6,941 nt of DNA from an uncultured Bacteroidota bacterium (GTDB lineage Bacteria > Bacteroidota > Bacteroidia > Chitinophagales > Chitinophagaceae). This document shows, piece after piece, positions 1-6,556 of this stretch. Each line of letters begins with the position of its first letter. Positions within the stretch are counted from its first letter, which is position 1. Under the pieces are notes generated by a model. That model was not told the DNA's origin, did no database searches, and saw only the letters and a list, made by a program, of their open reading frames with translations. The stretch covers positions 1 to 6,941 of the forward strand of contig CAILMA010000179.1 in NCBI GenBank assembly GCA_903835145.1, in the 5' to 3' direction. A program made the position numbers and the translations under genes.

Positions 1-589
1 TACTTGCCCTACCGATTGAAAAAATGGACTGCAAACCACGTTCAGTTGGTAGATAAAACGGATTATCCATTACCTGCTTCACATCATTAAGAAAAAAACT
101 TGTTGGAATTACAAAATTTGATTCTCTATATCTAGGTTTAATTTTTTCAAATTCGGACAACAAATTCTTAAAAACAAACGATTTTGCAAACAAATCGGGT
201 TGAGAAAACAAATGACTAATTTCGATATCGCCCATTATTGGCTCTCCTTCCTTGTCAATATCTTTCACAACATTATGAGTCATTTTCAATGAATTGAATT
301 TGACCTCTAAAGAATAATCTAAACAATCATAGGAAATAAAACTATCCTTTGCAGCGAAACTCCGCAGCCCCCAGGCATCTAACCCTTGATTAAAAAGGGA
401 ATGTTCATATTTCCCCGAATTGGGGTATTCAATCGGAACAATATAAGAAAAATACCTACACACCGCCAAAACCTTAGCTACAGTGCTTTTCCCGGTTGCT
501 TGCTCACCTATAAGGACATTAAACCTGCCGAGGTCAAGCTCGACAGATTTAATAGGTCCAAAATTTTTTATGATGAGCTTTTCTTTCAT
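1..589 (-). CDS. AAA/ABC-type ATPase, N-terminal part (cut by left edge)
   Basis: Reading the minus strand from the ATG at 589-587 gives an open frame of 196 codons to the window edge. The N-terminus (IIKNFGPIKSVELDLGRFNV) is the typical first strand-turn-strand of RecF/SMC/OLD-like ATPase heads. It is followed by a Walker A loop, GEQATGKST (residues 28-36, about 482-508). Near the visible end, LPTERGLQSIFS (180-191) matches the 'PxERG' segment seen in many single-gene bacterial ATPases of the AAA_15/AAA_21 type. Walker B, the signature motif and any C-terminal nuclease (e.g. TOPRIM) would lie left of position 1. The start is well fixed: the sdhA stop codon is in the same frame three codons upstream. 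An AGGAG lies inside the sdhA end (606-610), 16 nt before the ATG, rather far for a Shine-Dalgarno. By hand count GC is about 35%, against about 49% in the adjacent part of sdhA. Family-level call is firm; biological role is unknown, and a defence role is only a possibility. Confidence 0.85.
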   Translation of the reverse strand, partial: MKEKLIIKNFGPIKSVELDLGRFNVLIGEQATGKSTVAKVLAVCRYFSYIVPIEYPNSGKYEHSLFNQGLDAWGLRSFAAKDSFISYDCLDYSLEVKFNSLKMTHNVVKDIDKEGEPIMGDIEISHLFSQPDLFAKSFVFKNLLSEFEKIKPRYRESNFVIPTSFFLNDVKQVMDNPFYLPTERGLQSIFSIGRAS

Positions 590-595
590 TAAAAT

Positions 596-2572
596 TTACT
601 TGTAACTCCTTTGACTCGGATGCACTACATCGTATATCAGGTCTTCTTTGTGCATTTCAAACTGGCCTTCGCTCTTGAATTCCCACGCAGCAACATACAT
701 GTAATGTTCATCGTCGCGCAGTGCTTCGCCGTCTTCGGTCTGATATTCCTCGCGGAAGTGGCCACCACAACTTTCGTTGCGATTGAGGGCATCTATGCAC
801 ATCAGTTCGCCAAGCTCTATAAAATCTGCTACCCTACCCGCTTTATCCAACTCGGGATTATATTCGAGGATATCGCCTGGTACGCGCACATCTTTCCAGA
901 ATTCTTCACGCAATGCCTTTATTTCTGCAATTGCTTCTTTAAGTCCTTTTTCGTTCCTGCCCATGCCGCATTTGTCCCACATGATTTTACCAAGGCGCTT
1001 GTGGAAACTTTCCACGCTTTGCTTACCCTTGATGCCCATCAGTTTGTTAATGCGGTCACTCACTTCTTTTTCAGCAGCTACAAATGCAGGATGGTCCGTC
1101 GGGATTGCTTTGGTACGAATATCATCGGCAAGATTGTTACCGAGTGTATAAGGAACTACAAAGTAACCATCGGCAAGACCCTGCATAAGCGCAGATGCAC
1201 CGAGGCGGTTTGCGCCGTGGTCGCTAAAGTTAGCTTCTCCAAGTGCATACAAGCCCGGTACTGTCGTCATCAACTCATAATCGACCCAAAGACCACCCAT
1301 GGTGTAATGCACCGCGGGATAGATACGCATTGGAAATTCGTATGGGTTTTCTCCGGTAATTTTCTCATACATCTCAAAAAGGTTACCGTATTTTGATGCT
1401 ACGACTTCCTTTCCAAGTACAATTATTTCATTTTTAGTAGCGTTGTGCTTACCCTGTTTGTTGGCTTCTATCTTTCCATAACGCTCAATAGCGGCACCAA
1501 AGTCAAGATAAACGGCCATCTTAGAGGAACCAACTCCGAAACCTGCATCGCAACGCTCTTTTGCAGCACGGCTGGCAACGTCACGCGGTACGAGGTTACC
1601 GAAAGCTGGGTACCTCCTTTCCAGGTAGTAATCGCGCTCTTCTTCAGGAATATCGGTTGGTTTGCGGTTATCACCTTTCGCTTTTGGAACCCATATACGA
1701 CCATCATTCCTCAGCGATTCTGACATCAATGTCAGTTTCGACTGGTGATCGCCACTTACCGGTATACAAGTAGGGTGAATCTGTGTAAAGCAAGGATTGC
1801 CGAAAAATGCACCTTTCTTGTGTGCTTTCCAGGCAGCAGTTACGTTGCTACCCATTGCATTTGTAGAAAGGTAGAATACGTTACCATAACCACCGGTGCA
1901 CAATAATACAGCATGACCAAAATGACGCTCAAGCTCACCTGTAACCAAGTTACGCGCAATAATGCCGCGCGCTTTGCCGTCTATTTTAACTACTTCAAGC
2001 ATCTCATGGCGCGAAAACATTTCCACGGTACCAAGTGATACTTGGCGCTCGAGGCCCTGATAAGCCCCTATTAATAATTGCTGACCGGTTTGGCCGGCAG
2101 CGTAAAAAGTTCTTTGTACCTGAGTACCACCAAATGAGCGGTTACTCAGCAAGCCACCATATTCGCGGGCAAAGGGAACACCAGCCGCCACGCATTGGTC
2201 TATGATATTGGCGCTTACCTCAGCGAGACGGTGAACGTTACCTTCACGGGCGCGGTAATCACCACCCTTAATGGTATCGTAAAACAATCGGTAGGTACTG
2301 TCGCCATCATTCTGATAATTTTTTGCGGCATTAATACCACCCTGCGCTGCAATAGAATGCGCGCGGCGTGGACTATCCTGAAAACAGAATGCTTTTACCT
2401 TGTACCCCATTTCACCAAGTGAAGCCGCAGCAGAAGCACCTGCAAGACCGGTACCTACTACTATTATTTCAAGCTGGCGTTTGTTGGCCGGGTTTACCAG
2501 CTTACAGGTAGATTTGTATGTTTTCCATTTGGTATCTAACGGACCTGAAGGTATTTTAGAATTAAGTGCCAT
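596..2572 (-). CDS. sdhA: succinate dehydrogenase / fumarate reductase flavoprotein subunit
   Basis: 658 residues, full length for the B-type flavoprotein of Bacteroidota. It oxidises succinate to fumarate (or the reverse) with covalently bound FAD on the cytoplasmic face of complex II. Visible motifs: the Rossmann dinucleotide loop GTGLAG (40-45); the FAD-attachment segment [11 protein letters not shown] with His72 as the expected covalent ligand; QIHPT (264-268) of the substrate site; [10 protein letters not shown] with Arg330 in the position of the catalytic proton-shuttle arginine; HYTMGGL (422-428); and [14 protein letters not shown] (445-458) of the C-terminal FAD contact. The C-terminal helical part (from about 500) is present. 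The ATG at 2572 is preceded by an A/T-rich leader with no Shine-Dalgarno, normal in this phylum. It lies 111 nt downstream of sdhC and is probably in the same operon. Oddity: the iron-sulfur gene sdhB, usually next, is replaced by an ATPase gene starting 6 nt after the stop. Sequence alone does not decide between dehydrogenase and reductase direction. Confidence 0.97.
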   Translation of the reverse strand: MALNSKIPSGPLDTKWKTYKSTCKLVNPANKRQLEIIVVGTGLAGASAAASLGEMGYKVKAFCFQDSPRRAHSIAAQGGINAAKNYQNDGDSTYRLFYDTIKGGDYRAREGNVHRLAEVSANIIDQCVAAGVPFAREYGGLLSNRSFGGTQVQRTFYAAGQTGQQLLIGAYQGLERQVSLGTVEMFSRHEMLEVVKIDGKARGIIARNLVTGELERHFGHAVLLCTGGYGNVFYLSTNAMGSNVTAAWKAHKKGAFFGNPCFTQIHPTCIPVSGDHQSKLTLMSESLRNDGRIWVPKAKGDNRKPTDIPEEERDYYLERRYPAFGNLVPRDVASRAAKERCDAGFGVGSSKMAVYLDFGAAIERYGKIEANKQGKHNATKNEIIVLGKEVVASKYGNLFEMYEKITGENPYEFPMRIYPAVHYTMGGLWVDYELMTTVPGLYALGEANFSDHGANRLGASALMQGLADGYFVVPYTLGNNLADDIRTKAIPTDHPAFVAAEKEVSDRINKLMGIKGKQSVESFHKRLGKIMWDKCGMGRNEKGLKEAIAEIKALREEFWKDVRVPGDILEYNPELDKAGRVADFIELGELMCIDALNRNESCGGHFREEYQTEDGEALRDDEHYMYVAAWEFKSEGQFEMHKEDLIYDVVHPSQRSYK

Positions 2573-2580
2573 ATTATAAA

Positions 2581-2609
2581 AATCAAAAAATCAAGAATCA
2601 AAAAATCAA
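2581..2609. repeat. tandem 14-nt direct repeat in the sdhC-sdhA spacer
   Basis: The 14-mer AATCAAAAAATCAA occurs twice without mismatch (2581-2594 and 2596-2609), separated by a single G, giving a 15-nt period. Each unit itself contains two ATCAA-like pieces, so the tract also shows a period of about 7-8. It lies 8 nt upstream of the sdhA ATG, in the untranslated spacer of the sdhC-sdhA transcript. It may come from slippage, and it leaves no Shine-Dalgarno for sdhA. No function is evident. Confidence 0.85.
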
Positions 2610-2683
2610 AAAACTTTGTGAGCTTGTATCATCGCGACTTAGTCGAAAATTGAGCTCTACTTTTTTGAAAATTTATTTAAAAA

Positions 2684-3352
2684 TTATTTAATAACCTGAA
2701 GAAAAAATGCGATTGGCATCAAAGCAAAGATTAAAGGAACAATGATAGAGAATGCGATGCCGATACTCTTGATGATACCTTTATACTTGTGTGTGCCAAG
2801 GCCAAGAGTCTGAAACGCACTATAGAAGCCGTGAACAAGGTGCCATGCAAGGGAAATGCAACCAAAAATATAAACACCAACAACCCAAGCCGTTTGAAAC
2901 TCGTCGCGCATCATTTCGTACAATGGTTTTTCACCATTGCCAGAAAGCTGACTGATACGGTTTGGTGCCCAGAATTTAGAAAGGTGCAATACAAGGAACA
3001 ACAATATTAATGTACCAAGTACAGCCATGCTGCGGCTATACCATTTGCTGGTTTTGTTACCTGCACTTACAGCATATCTGGTGGTCCTTTTAGCACGATT
3101 AGCTGAATAAAGCATAAGTCCCTGAACAATATGCAAAATGAGGAATGCAAAAAGCCCGATTTCAACGGTGCGGATTACGAAGTTCGTACCCATGAAATGG
3201 GCTGCTTCGTTAAAACGGGTGCCCCCATCGTTATAAAAAATTTGTGCGTTAACGTAGCAGTGAACAATGAGGAATAAGATTAAAAATAAACCTGTTAACG
3301 ACATTTGAAGTTTCTTCCCAATGGAAGTGCTGAAAGATTGTTTCCAGTTCAT
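2684..3352 (-). CDS. sdhC: succinate dehydrogenase cytochrome b558 subunit (B-type, five helices)
   Basis: 222 residues, matching the single-polypeptide di-haem membrane anchor of B-type complex II, which carries electrons between the flavoprotein/iron-sulfur module and menaquinone. Five hydrophobic helices are visible at about 17-38, 58-82, 107-127, 154-180 and 192-220. Histidines occur where the family has its haem ligands: H31 in helix 1, H74 in helix 2, H123 in helix 3 and H171 or H174 in helix 4 (WHLVHGFYSAFQTLGL is a strongly conserved family segment). The order cytochrome b then flavoprotein is the usual one for sdh/frd operons of Bacteroidota. The ATG at 3352 opens the conserved N-terminus (MNWKQSFSTSIGKK...); no Shine-Dalgarno is visible. 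A Bacteroidota-type promoter lies about 45-80 nt upstream of the start. No truncation or frameshift is seen. Confidence 0.95.
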   Translation of the reverse strand: MNWKQSFSTSIGKKLQMSLTGLFLILFLIVHCYVNAQIFYNDGGTRFNEAAHFMGTNFVIRTVEIGLFAFLILHIVQGLMLYSANRAKRTTRYAVSAGNKTSKWYSRSMAVLGTLILLFLVLHLSKFWAPNRISQLSGNGEKPLYEMMRDEFQTAWVVGVYIFGCISLAWHLVHGFYSAFQTLGLGTHKYKGIIKSIGIAFSIIVPLIFALMPIAFFLQVIK

Positions 3353-3395
3353 GCGATCCGGCTAAATTTTTGAGGAGTAAAAGAAATTTGTGCCA

Positions 3396-3430
3396 CAAAG
3401 ATAAGATTAGTTAGCTAAAAGTTTAACAAA
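3396..3430 (-). promoter_or_regulatory. candidate sdh operon promoter (Bacteroidota -33/-7 type)
   Basis: On the minus strand TTTG (3430-3427) is followed after 23 nt by TATCTTTG (3403-3396), a perfect match to the TAnnTTTG -7 element of the phylum's primary sigma factor. The spacing is at the upper end of the published range (about 17-23 after TTG). Transcription would start near 3390, giving a leader of roughly 40 nt before the sdhC ATG. The spacer contains the palindrome TTAGCTAA (3411-3418), and the inverted repeat AGTTT-AAC-AAACT (3420-3432) covers the -33 element. Confidence 0.6.
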
Positions 3431-3674
3431 CTAAAAAAAGTTAAGCACATATCACAAGTAGTAATACACATTCGGTATTCCCTTAAATTGTCACCAGTAG
3501 GTAAAAAAAAATTGTTCAAATAGCGAACTTGGAATAAAAATACCTTTCCAACATTCTGCATAAATTACTGACTTTTAGTACTTTATAAACCCAATCTCAA
3601 GTGTAACGAAAGTGATTGGACACTAAGTGACGTGTAAATCAAAGACAAAATTTTTCAAATAAAAACTAAACAAC

Positions 3675-3697
3675 ATTAAATAACATTTTTATTTAAT
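3675..3697. repeat. perfect A/T-only inverted repeat
   Basis: ATTAAATAA (3675-3683) and TTATTTAAT (3689-3697) are exact reverse complements around a 5-nt loop, CATTT. The stem has no G/C pair, so it would be a weak hairpin. It sits about 125 nt downstream of the lipoprotein stop and could assist 3'-end formation, or be chance in a 27% GC tract. Confidence 0.4.
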
Positions 3698-3823
3698 TGA
3701 TGCAATTTAAAACGATATTGAGACAATCAATAGTCTTTGGAATCCTTCTTTAGCGCCAAAAATAAACGAACAGCCTACATACGGTAGAGCAACAAGTTAA
3801 TTGATAGGCAATGTCATGTATCT

Positions 3824-4744
3824 TTACCATGTAGTAAACGTATTTCCTGAGTCATCAATAGCTACTTTCTGCGTAATTTGCCCCTCCCCGTTAGTCATAT
3901 ATCTGTAATGATAACTGGCAACCAGAGAATCATGTCGGTAATAGTTTAACGCTCCAACAGGTGAAATTATCACCCTATTTATGTAATCACCGCCATTGTG
4001 ATAAATTGAGAATTCTGTGGCAATATCATTAAATTTTGAGGCCGCATTTGCATGAGCGCACTCAAGAACCCAAAGGGTCGGGAACGCATACAAATCCAGA
4101 TTGGTGGCGATACCATAGCTTCCAATTGTATTAGTGTCAATCACATAAACAAATTTCCTACTCGTATCTATTTCGCCATTTAATCCTATAACACTATCCA
4201 GAACGGTATAGCTTACGATTTTACCATTATTAAATGAAGGAGGATAAAGAAGCCTGAAATATTCCTTCGTGGTGCCGTTATTTGTTGTAGAAAATAAATA
4301 AGGCATGTTTGGATAATCGAGATAGGTATTGGTGTTAAAATTGCTTTTCGCCGAAAAGCTAACATTTGCAATACCTGTCAGATGCCCATTGTAATCATAG
4401 TTCGGAGTTATTGCGTTCAGCACCTCTCCTGTTAAGGGATCCGAAAATGTAAGCTTGCTCATATACGTTTTAGGTTGAGAAGAATTTGCTAAAACAATTT
4501 CCTGGGTATCAACTGTTACGTTCACAAAACCTGAAGCACCCCGAATTTCGGCTCCGCTCAATGTTGTGGGCAAATTTAAATTCCAATGAATATTTATAGA
4601 ATCCTGTGCACCACCGGGGTTTTCAAACACAACGGTTGTCAAAAAAACGTTTGCCGTTGGGTGCACAGAATCGGGGCCGCAGCCATTGCAGGAACAGATT
4701 AAAAGGCAAGATGCCAGAAATAAGAGTTTGTTAGTGAGGTTCAT
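3824..4744 (-). CDS. secreted lipoprotein of unknown function
   Basis: 306 residues. The N-terminus has a lysine (K6) followed by a hydrophobic stretch and several cysteines (C13, C17, C19, C22). ICS-C19 fits a lipobox after a normal-length hydrophobic core; LAS-C13 is an equally good motif match but leaves a short core. Export and lipidation to the envelope are therefore likely. The rest is rich in Asn, Thr, Ser, Tyr and beta-strand-like segments, with no enzyme motif that I can see. The C-terminal third (SPVGALNYYRHDSLVASYHY, then YMTNGEGQITQKVAI) resembles the 'Tyr-x-Tyr ... Gly-x-Ile/Leu-x-x' strand pairs of YD-repeat or DUF4595-like Bacteroidota surface lipoproteins, but this is only a resemblance. 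It is transcribed alone, divergently from the AlkD-like gene, with a 152-nt shared upstream region. No promoter match of the TAnnTTTG kind was found upstream. The frame is certain; the function is not recognised. Confidence 0.85.
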   Translation of the reverse strand: MNLTNKLLFLASCLLICSCNGCGPDSVHPTANVFLTTVVFENPGGAQDSINIHWNLNLPTTLSGAEIRGASGFVNVTVDTQEIVLANSSQPKTYMSKLTFSDPLTGEVLNAITPNYDYNGHLTGIANVSFSAKSNFNTNTYLDYPNMPYLFSTTNNGTTKEYFRLLYPPSFNNGKIVSYTVLDSVIGLNGEIDTSRKFVYVIDTNTIGSYGIATNLDLYAFPTLWVLECAHANAASKFNDIATEFSIYHNGGDYINRVIISPVGALNYYRHDSLVASYHYRYMTNGEGQITQKVAIDDSGNTFTTW

Positions 4745-4771
4745 AGTATCAATTTTTTAGGCGTAACGAAT

Positions 4772-4786
4772 TTACAACATTTGTAA
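4772..4786. repeat. inverted repeat TTACAA-CAT-TTGTAA in divergent upstream region
   Basis: A 6-bp perfect dyad with a 3-nt centre lies 28 nt upstream of the lipoprotein start, between divergently transcribed genes. Two more half-sites of the same hexamer occur in this 152-nt region: TTACAA at 4806-4811 and TTGTAA at 4891-4896, the latter directly before the AlkD-like ATG. Position and repetition would suit an operator, but the hexamer is A/T-rich and no regulator is known here. Confidence 0.4.
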
Positions 4787-4896
4787 TGAAAACATTAGTG
4801 TTTAATTACAATCGGTGATGTTTTTTTATTCGCGCCTCCTTTTTCAAGAAAATAGGAGCAACTTCGTGACTAACAATTTGAAATTTTTAATTGTAA

Positions 4897-5583
4897 ATGA
4901 TGAACTATAACACACACCATAAGGAAGTAATAGACAGGATAAATAGCACGGAGCGGGTTATACCGGCGCAGCGGGCTGCTTACAAACAAGGATTTTCATT
5001 TAGCAGCCTACCATTTGATGATCAGCTTCCTTTGTGGGACTATATATGGAATCATGGCTCAACGTACAGAGAACAGCTACATGCGTTTTTTTACCTGGAA
5101 CAAGCAGTCAACAAAAAAGATCATCACCTCAAAATATGGCAGACTGCCATACAATGGCAGTCGCTTGTTAGCGATTGGGGTCTTTGCGATGCACTCGCGA
5201 AAGTATTTACAAAGCTTTTGGAGACATTCCCAGAGGAAGTGTATGCCCAATTGACTGAATGGAACAAAAGTGAAGACCTATGGATGCGCCGACAATCAGT
5301 GGTTAGTCTGCTTTATTATAGCCGAACTAAGAAAAACTACCTCCCGGTTCATCAGATTTTAGCCTTGATTGAGCCATTGTTGCGGGACAATGAATATTAT
5401 GTACAAAAAGGCGTGGGTTGGGCGCTGCGTGAGGTGCATACGGTTTACCCTGAGACAGCACTACCCTTCATGCACGAGCATATTAAAAACATAAGTGCTA
5501 TTGCTTTTACCATTGCAATTGAAAAAATGACCGATGCTGAAAAGAACGTGTTGAAGGCAAAAAGGAAAATAAAGGTTACTTAA
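4897..5583 (+). CDS. AlkD-like DNA alkylation repair protein (HEAT-repeat DNA glycosylase)
   Basis: 228 residues, the usual length for the DNA alkylation repair family (PF08713). These all-helical HEAT-like proteins wrap around DNA and excise bulky or cationic alkylated purines such as N3- and N7-alkyl bases, without base flipping in AlkD. Family hallmarks are in order: SDWGLCDALA, whose W94 and D98 have the same four-residue spacing as the Trp/Asp catalytic pair of Bacillus cereus AlkD; LWMRRQSVVSLLYYSR (128-143) with the DNA-contacting arginines; and YYVQKGVGWALREV (167-180), whose W175 corresponds to the third active-site aromatic. All expected active-site residues are therefore present. 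The start is fixed: TAA lies directly upstream in frame, so only the ATG at 4897 or the next codon (4900) is possible. It is the only plus-strand gene of the window and overlaps the convergent DUF4292 gene by 8 nt. No clear promoter match was found upstream. Confidence 0.93.
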   Translation: MMNYNTHHKEVIDRINSTERVIPAQRAAYKQGFSFSSLPFDDQLPLWDYIWNHGSTYREQLHAFFYLEQAVNKKDHHLKIWQTAIQWQSLVSDWGLCDALAKVFTKLLETFPEEVYAQLTEWNKSEDLWMRRQSVVSLLYYSRTKKNYLPVHQILALIEPLLRDNEYYVQKGVGWALREVHTVYPETALPFMHEHIKNISAIAFTIAIEKMTDAEKNVLKAKRKIKVT

Positions 5584-6556
5584 CCGTATAGTTTCCGGGA
5601 ATGTTAAAAGGCATTTCAATTGGTTTATCAAAATCGGCATTTTGGAAATACATCTCTATTGCGAACTGATCAGCTCCATTTTTAATATTAATGTTGCGGG
5701 CTTTGGAGAACTTCTTGTCATACAACAGTTCAAAATCAGCATACTTCATCAATGCCTGCGGTCCGTTAGGGTCGTGAGTATTGAGCAAGCAGGTAGACAA
5801 TGTGCTATCCGACTTATTGTACTGTAACTCTTGTAAATACCCAGGGTCAGTTACATGCAGTAACCAGGAATTAGACAATTCAGCGACATCAACTATCGTC
5901 CCTTCGCGAAGTGGCTCACCGGTTATGAGGCGTTGCAATGACATGAAATCAACCTCAGTTGGTAGCACTTTTGCAACTTGTGCAAGCGCAATTTTTGTGA
6001 CTTCTTTTTGCAGGTAATTAATCATAAAAAAGCTATCCCGAGTTATGTAAACCCTGGCTGCATTCACCACTCCTCCCAACCCAAAAATATTGATCCACAA
6101 GGCCGTATCTTTTTTCAAACGAATAATTGCCGTAAAATCCTGTTGCTCCCCCGGGCCCTCGAAATGCACTTTCGCCTTACCATTGAAAGTGGTGTAGCTG
6201 CGGATGTTTTTAAATAAAGGAAGAACACCTGAAATGAGCTTATTCGTTGCTTCAATACCGTCAACATTTTTAACTTCTGAAAAGGTATCGGGCTGAGGAT
6301 ATAAAGCGTAGGCTTTGCCGCTATCCTGTTTTTCAGTTTGCTGCGCTGTTAAATTAATGTTGTTGTAACTGGCTGTATCCGGCTGAGGAAACAAAGCGTA
6401 CCGTTTCACAGCAGTATTTGCGCTACCAGTAGTATCCTTTATAGTATCCAATCGGGAAACACTCAATTTGTTTCGCTTAAAAAGCCGCTGCAACGAGCAG
6501 GATTCCAACGAAAAAATAGCCAAAACCAAAGCAATCCCGCACAAAAATCTATTCAT
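5576..6556 (-). CDS. DUF4292-type outer-envelope lipoprotein
   Basis: 326 residues. A signal peptide with hydrophobic core (about 5-16) ends in the lipobox LES-C20, followed by a basic stretch (RLFKRNK). Residues about 21-100 are a low-complexity linker holding two copies of a YAL(F/Y)PQPDT motif. From about 100 onwards, features such as FNGKAKVHFEGPGEQQDFTA, IRLKKDTALWINIFGLGG (145-162), ARVYITRDSFFMINY and a C-terminal string of beta strands match the Bacteroidota DUF4292 family, which is thought to have a LolA/LppX-like lipid- or lipoprotein-binding fold. A role in envelope assembly is inferred, not shown. Its ATG overlaps the stop of the upstream TPR gene (ATGAATAG, 8 nt), which implies translational coupling. 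In other Bacteroidota, as I recall, this pair is often followed by an EnvC-like M23 peptidase gene; here a convergent AlkD-like gene follows instead and overlaps its last codons. Confidence 0.85.
   Translation of the reverse strand: MNRFLCGIALVLAIFSLESCSLQRLFKRNKLSVSRLDTIKDTTGSANTAVKRYALFPQPDTASYNNINLTAQQTEKQDSGKAYALYPQPDTFSEVKNVDGIEATNKLISGVLPLFKNIRSYTTFNGKAKVHFEGPGEQQDFTAIIRLKKDTALWINIFGLGGVVNAARVYITRDSFFMINYLQKEVTKIALAQVAKVLPTEVDFMSLQRLITGEPLREGTIVDVAELSNSWLLHVTDPGYLQELQYNKSDSTLSTCLLNTHDPNGPQALMKYADFELLYDKKFSKARNINIKNGADQFAIEMYFQNADFDKPIEMPFNIPGNYTVK
6285..6400 (-). repeat. 26-nt direct repeat encoding a duplicated YAL(F/Y)PQPDT motif
   Basis: The segments 6285-6310 and 6375-6400 are identical at 23 of 26 positions and lie exactly 90 nt (30 codons) apart, within the linker of the DUF4292-type lipoprotein. 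They encode K-R-YALFPQPDT (51-61) and K-A-YALYPQPDT (81-91), 9 of 11 residues identical. The intervening sequence is less similar, so this is either an old 30-residue duplication retaining its core or a selected short linear motif. Confidence 0.85.

Larger units (their letters stand above)
3353..3823. other. gene-free, A/T-rich intergenic region between the lipoprotein gene and sdhC
   Basis: No convincing coding frame, tRNA or mobile element was found in these 471 nt. A hand count over 3421-3720 gives about 27% GC, far below the neighbouring genes. The right part must hold the 3' end of the lipoprotein transcript and the left part the sdh promoter. A small inverted pair AGTGT (3600-3604) / ACACT (3620-3624) and an all-A/T hairpin (3675-3697) are the only other structures noticed. 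No classical G/C-rich terminator is visible downstream of the lipoprotein gene. Confidence 0.6.

Noticed and set aside
386..592. Plus-strand open frame over the left edge gene
   Set aside because: It is antisense to the ATPase Walker A region, whose minus-strand frame is clearly coding.
611..1396. 261-codon plus-strand open frame antisense to sdhA, and shorter ones at 777-1151, 1445-1723, 1561-1773 and 2195-2422
   Set aside because: They are opposite strand to a full-length, motif-complete SdhA and show no recognisable domain; their composition follows from sdhA codon use.
2635..2645. Palindrome CGACTTAGTCG as a hairpin or terminator between sdhC and sdhA
   Set aside because: The centre leaves no usable loop and no T-tract follows; termination here would also separate sdhA from its promoter.
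3757..3764. TATTTTTG on the minus strand as a second sdh promoter -7 element
   Set aside because: It is about 400 nt from sdhC, has no TTTG at acceptable spacing (nearest TTG is 25 nt away), and lies in a very A/T-rich tract where such matches are expected.
5015..5254. Alternate-frame open frame inside the AlkD-like gene
   Set aside because: It lies fully within a gene whose own frame carries all the family motifs.
5642..6217. Plus-strand open frames 5642-5827, 5781-6017, 5978-6217, and also 6678-6878
   Set aside because: They are antisense to the DUF4292 and TPR genes and lack any domain or plausible start context.
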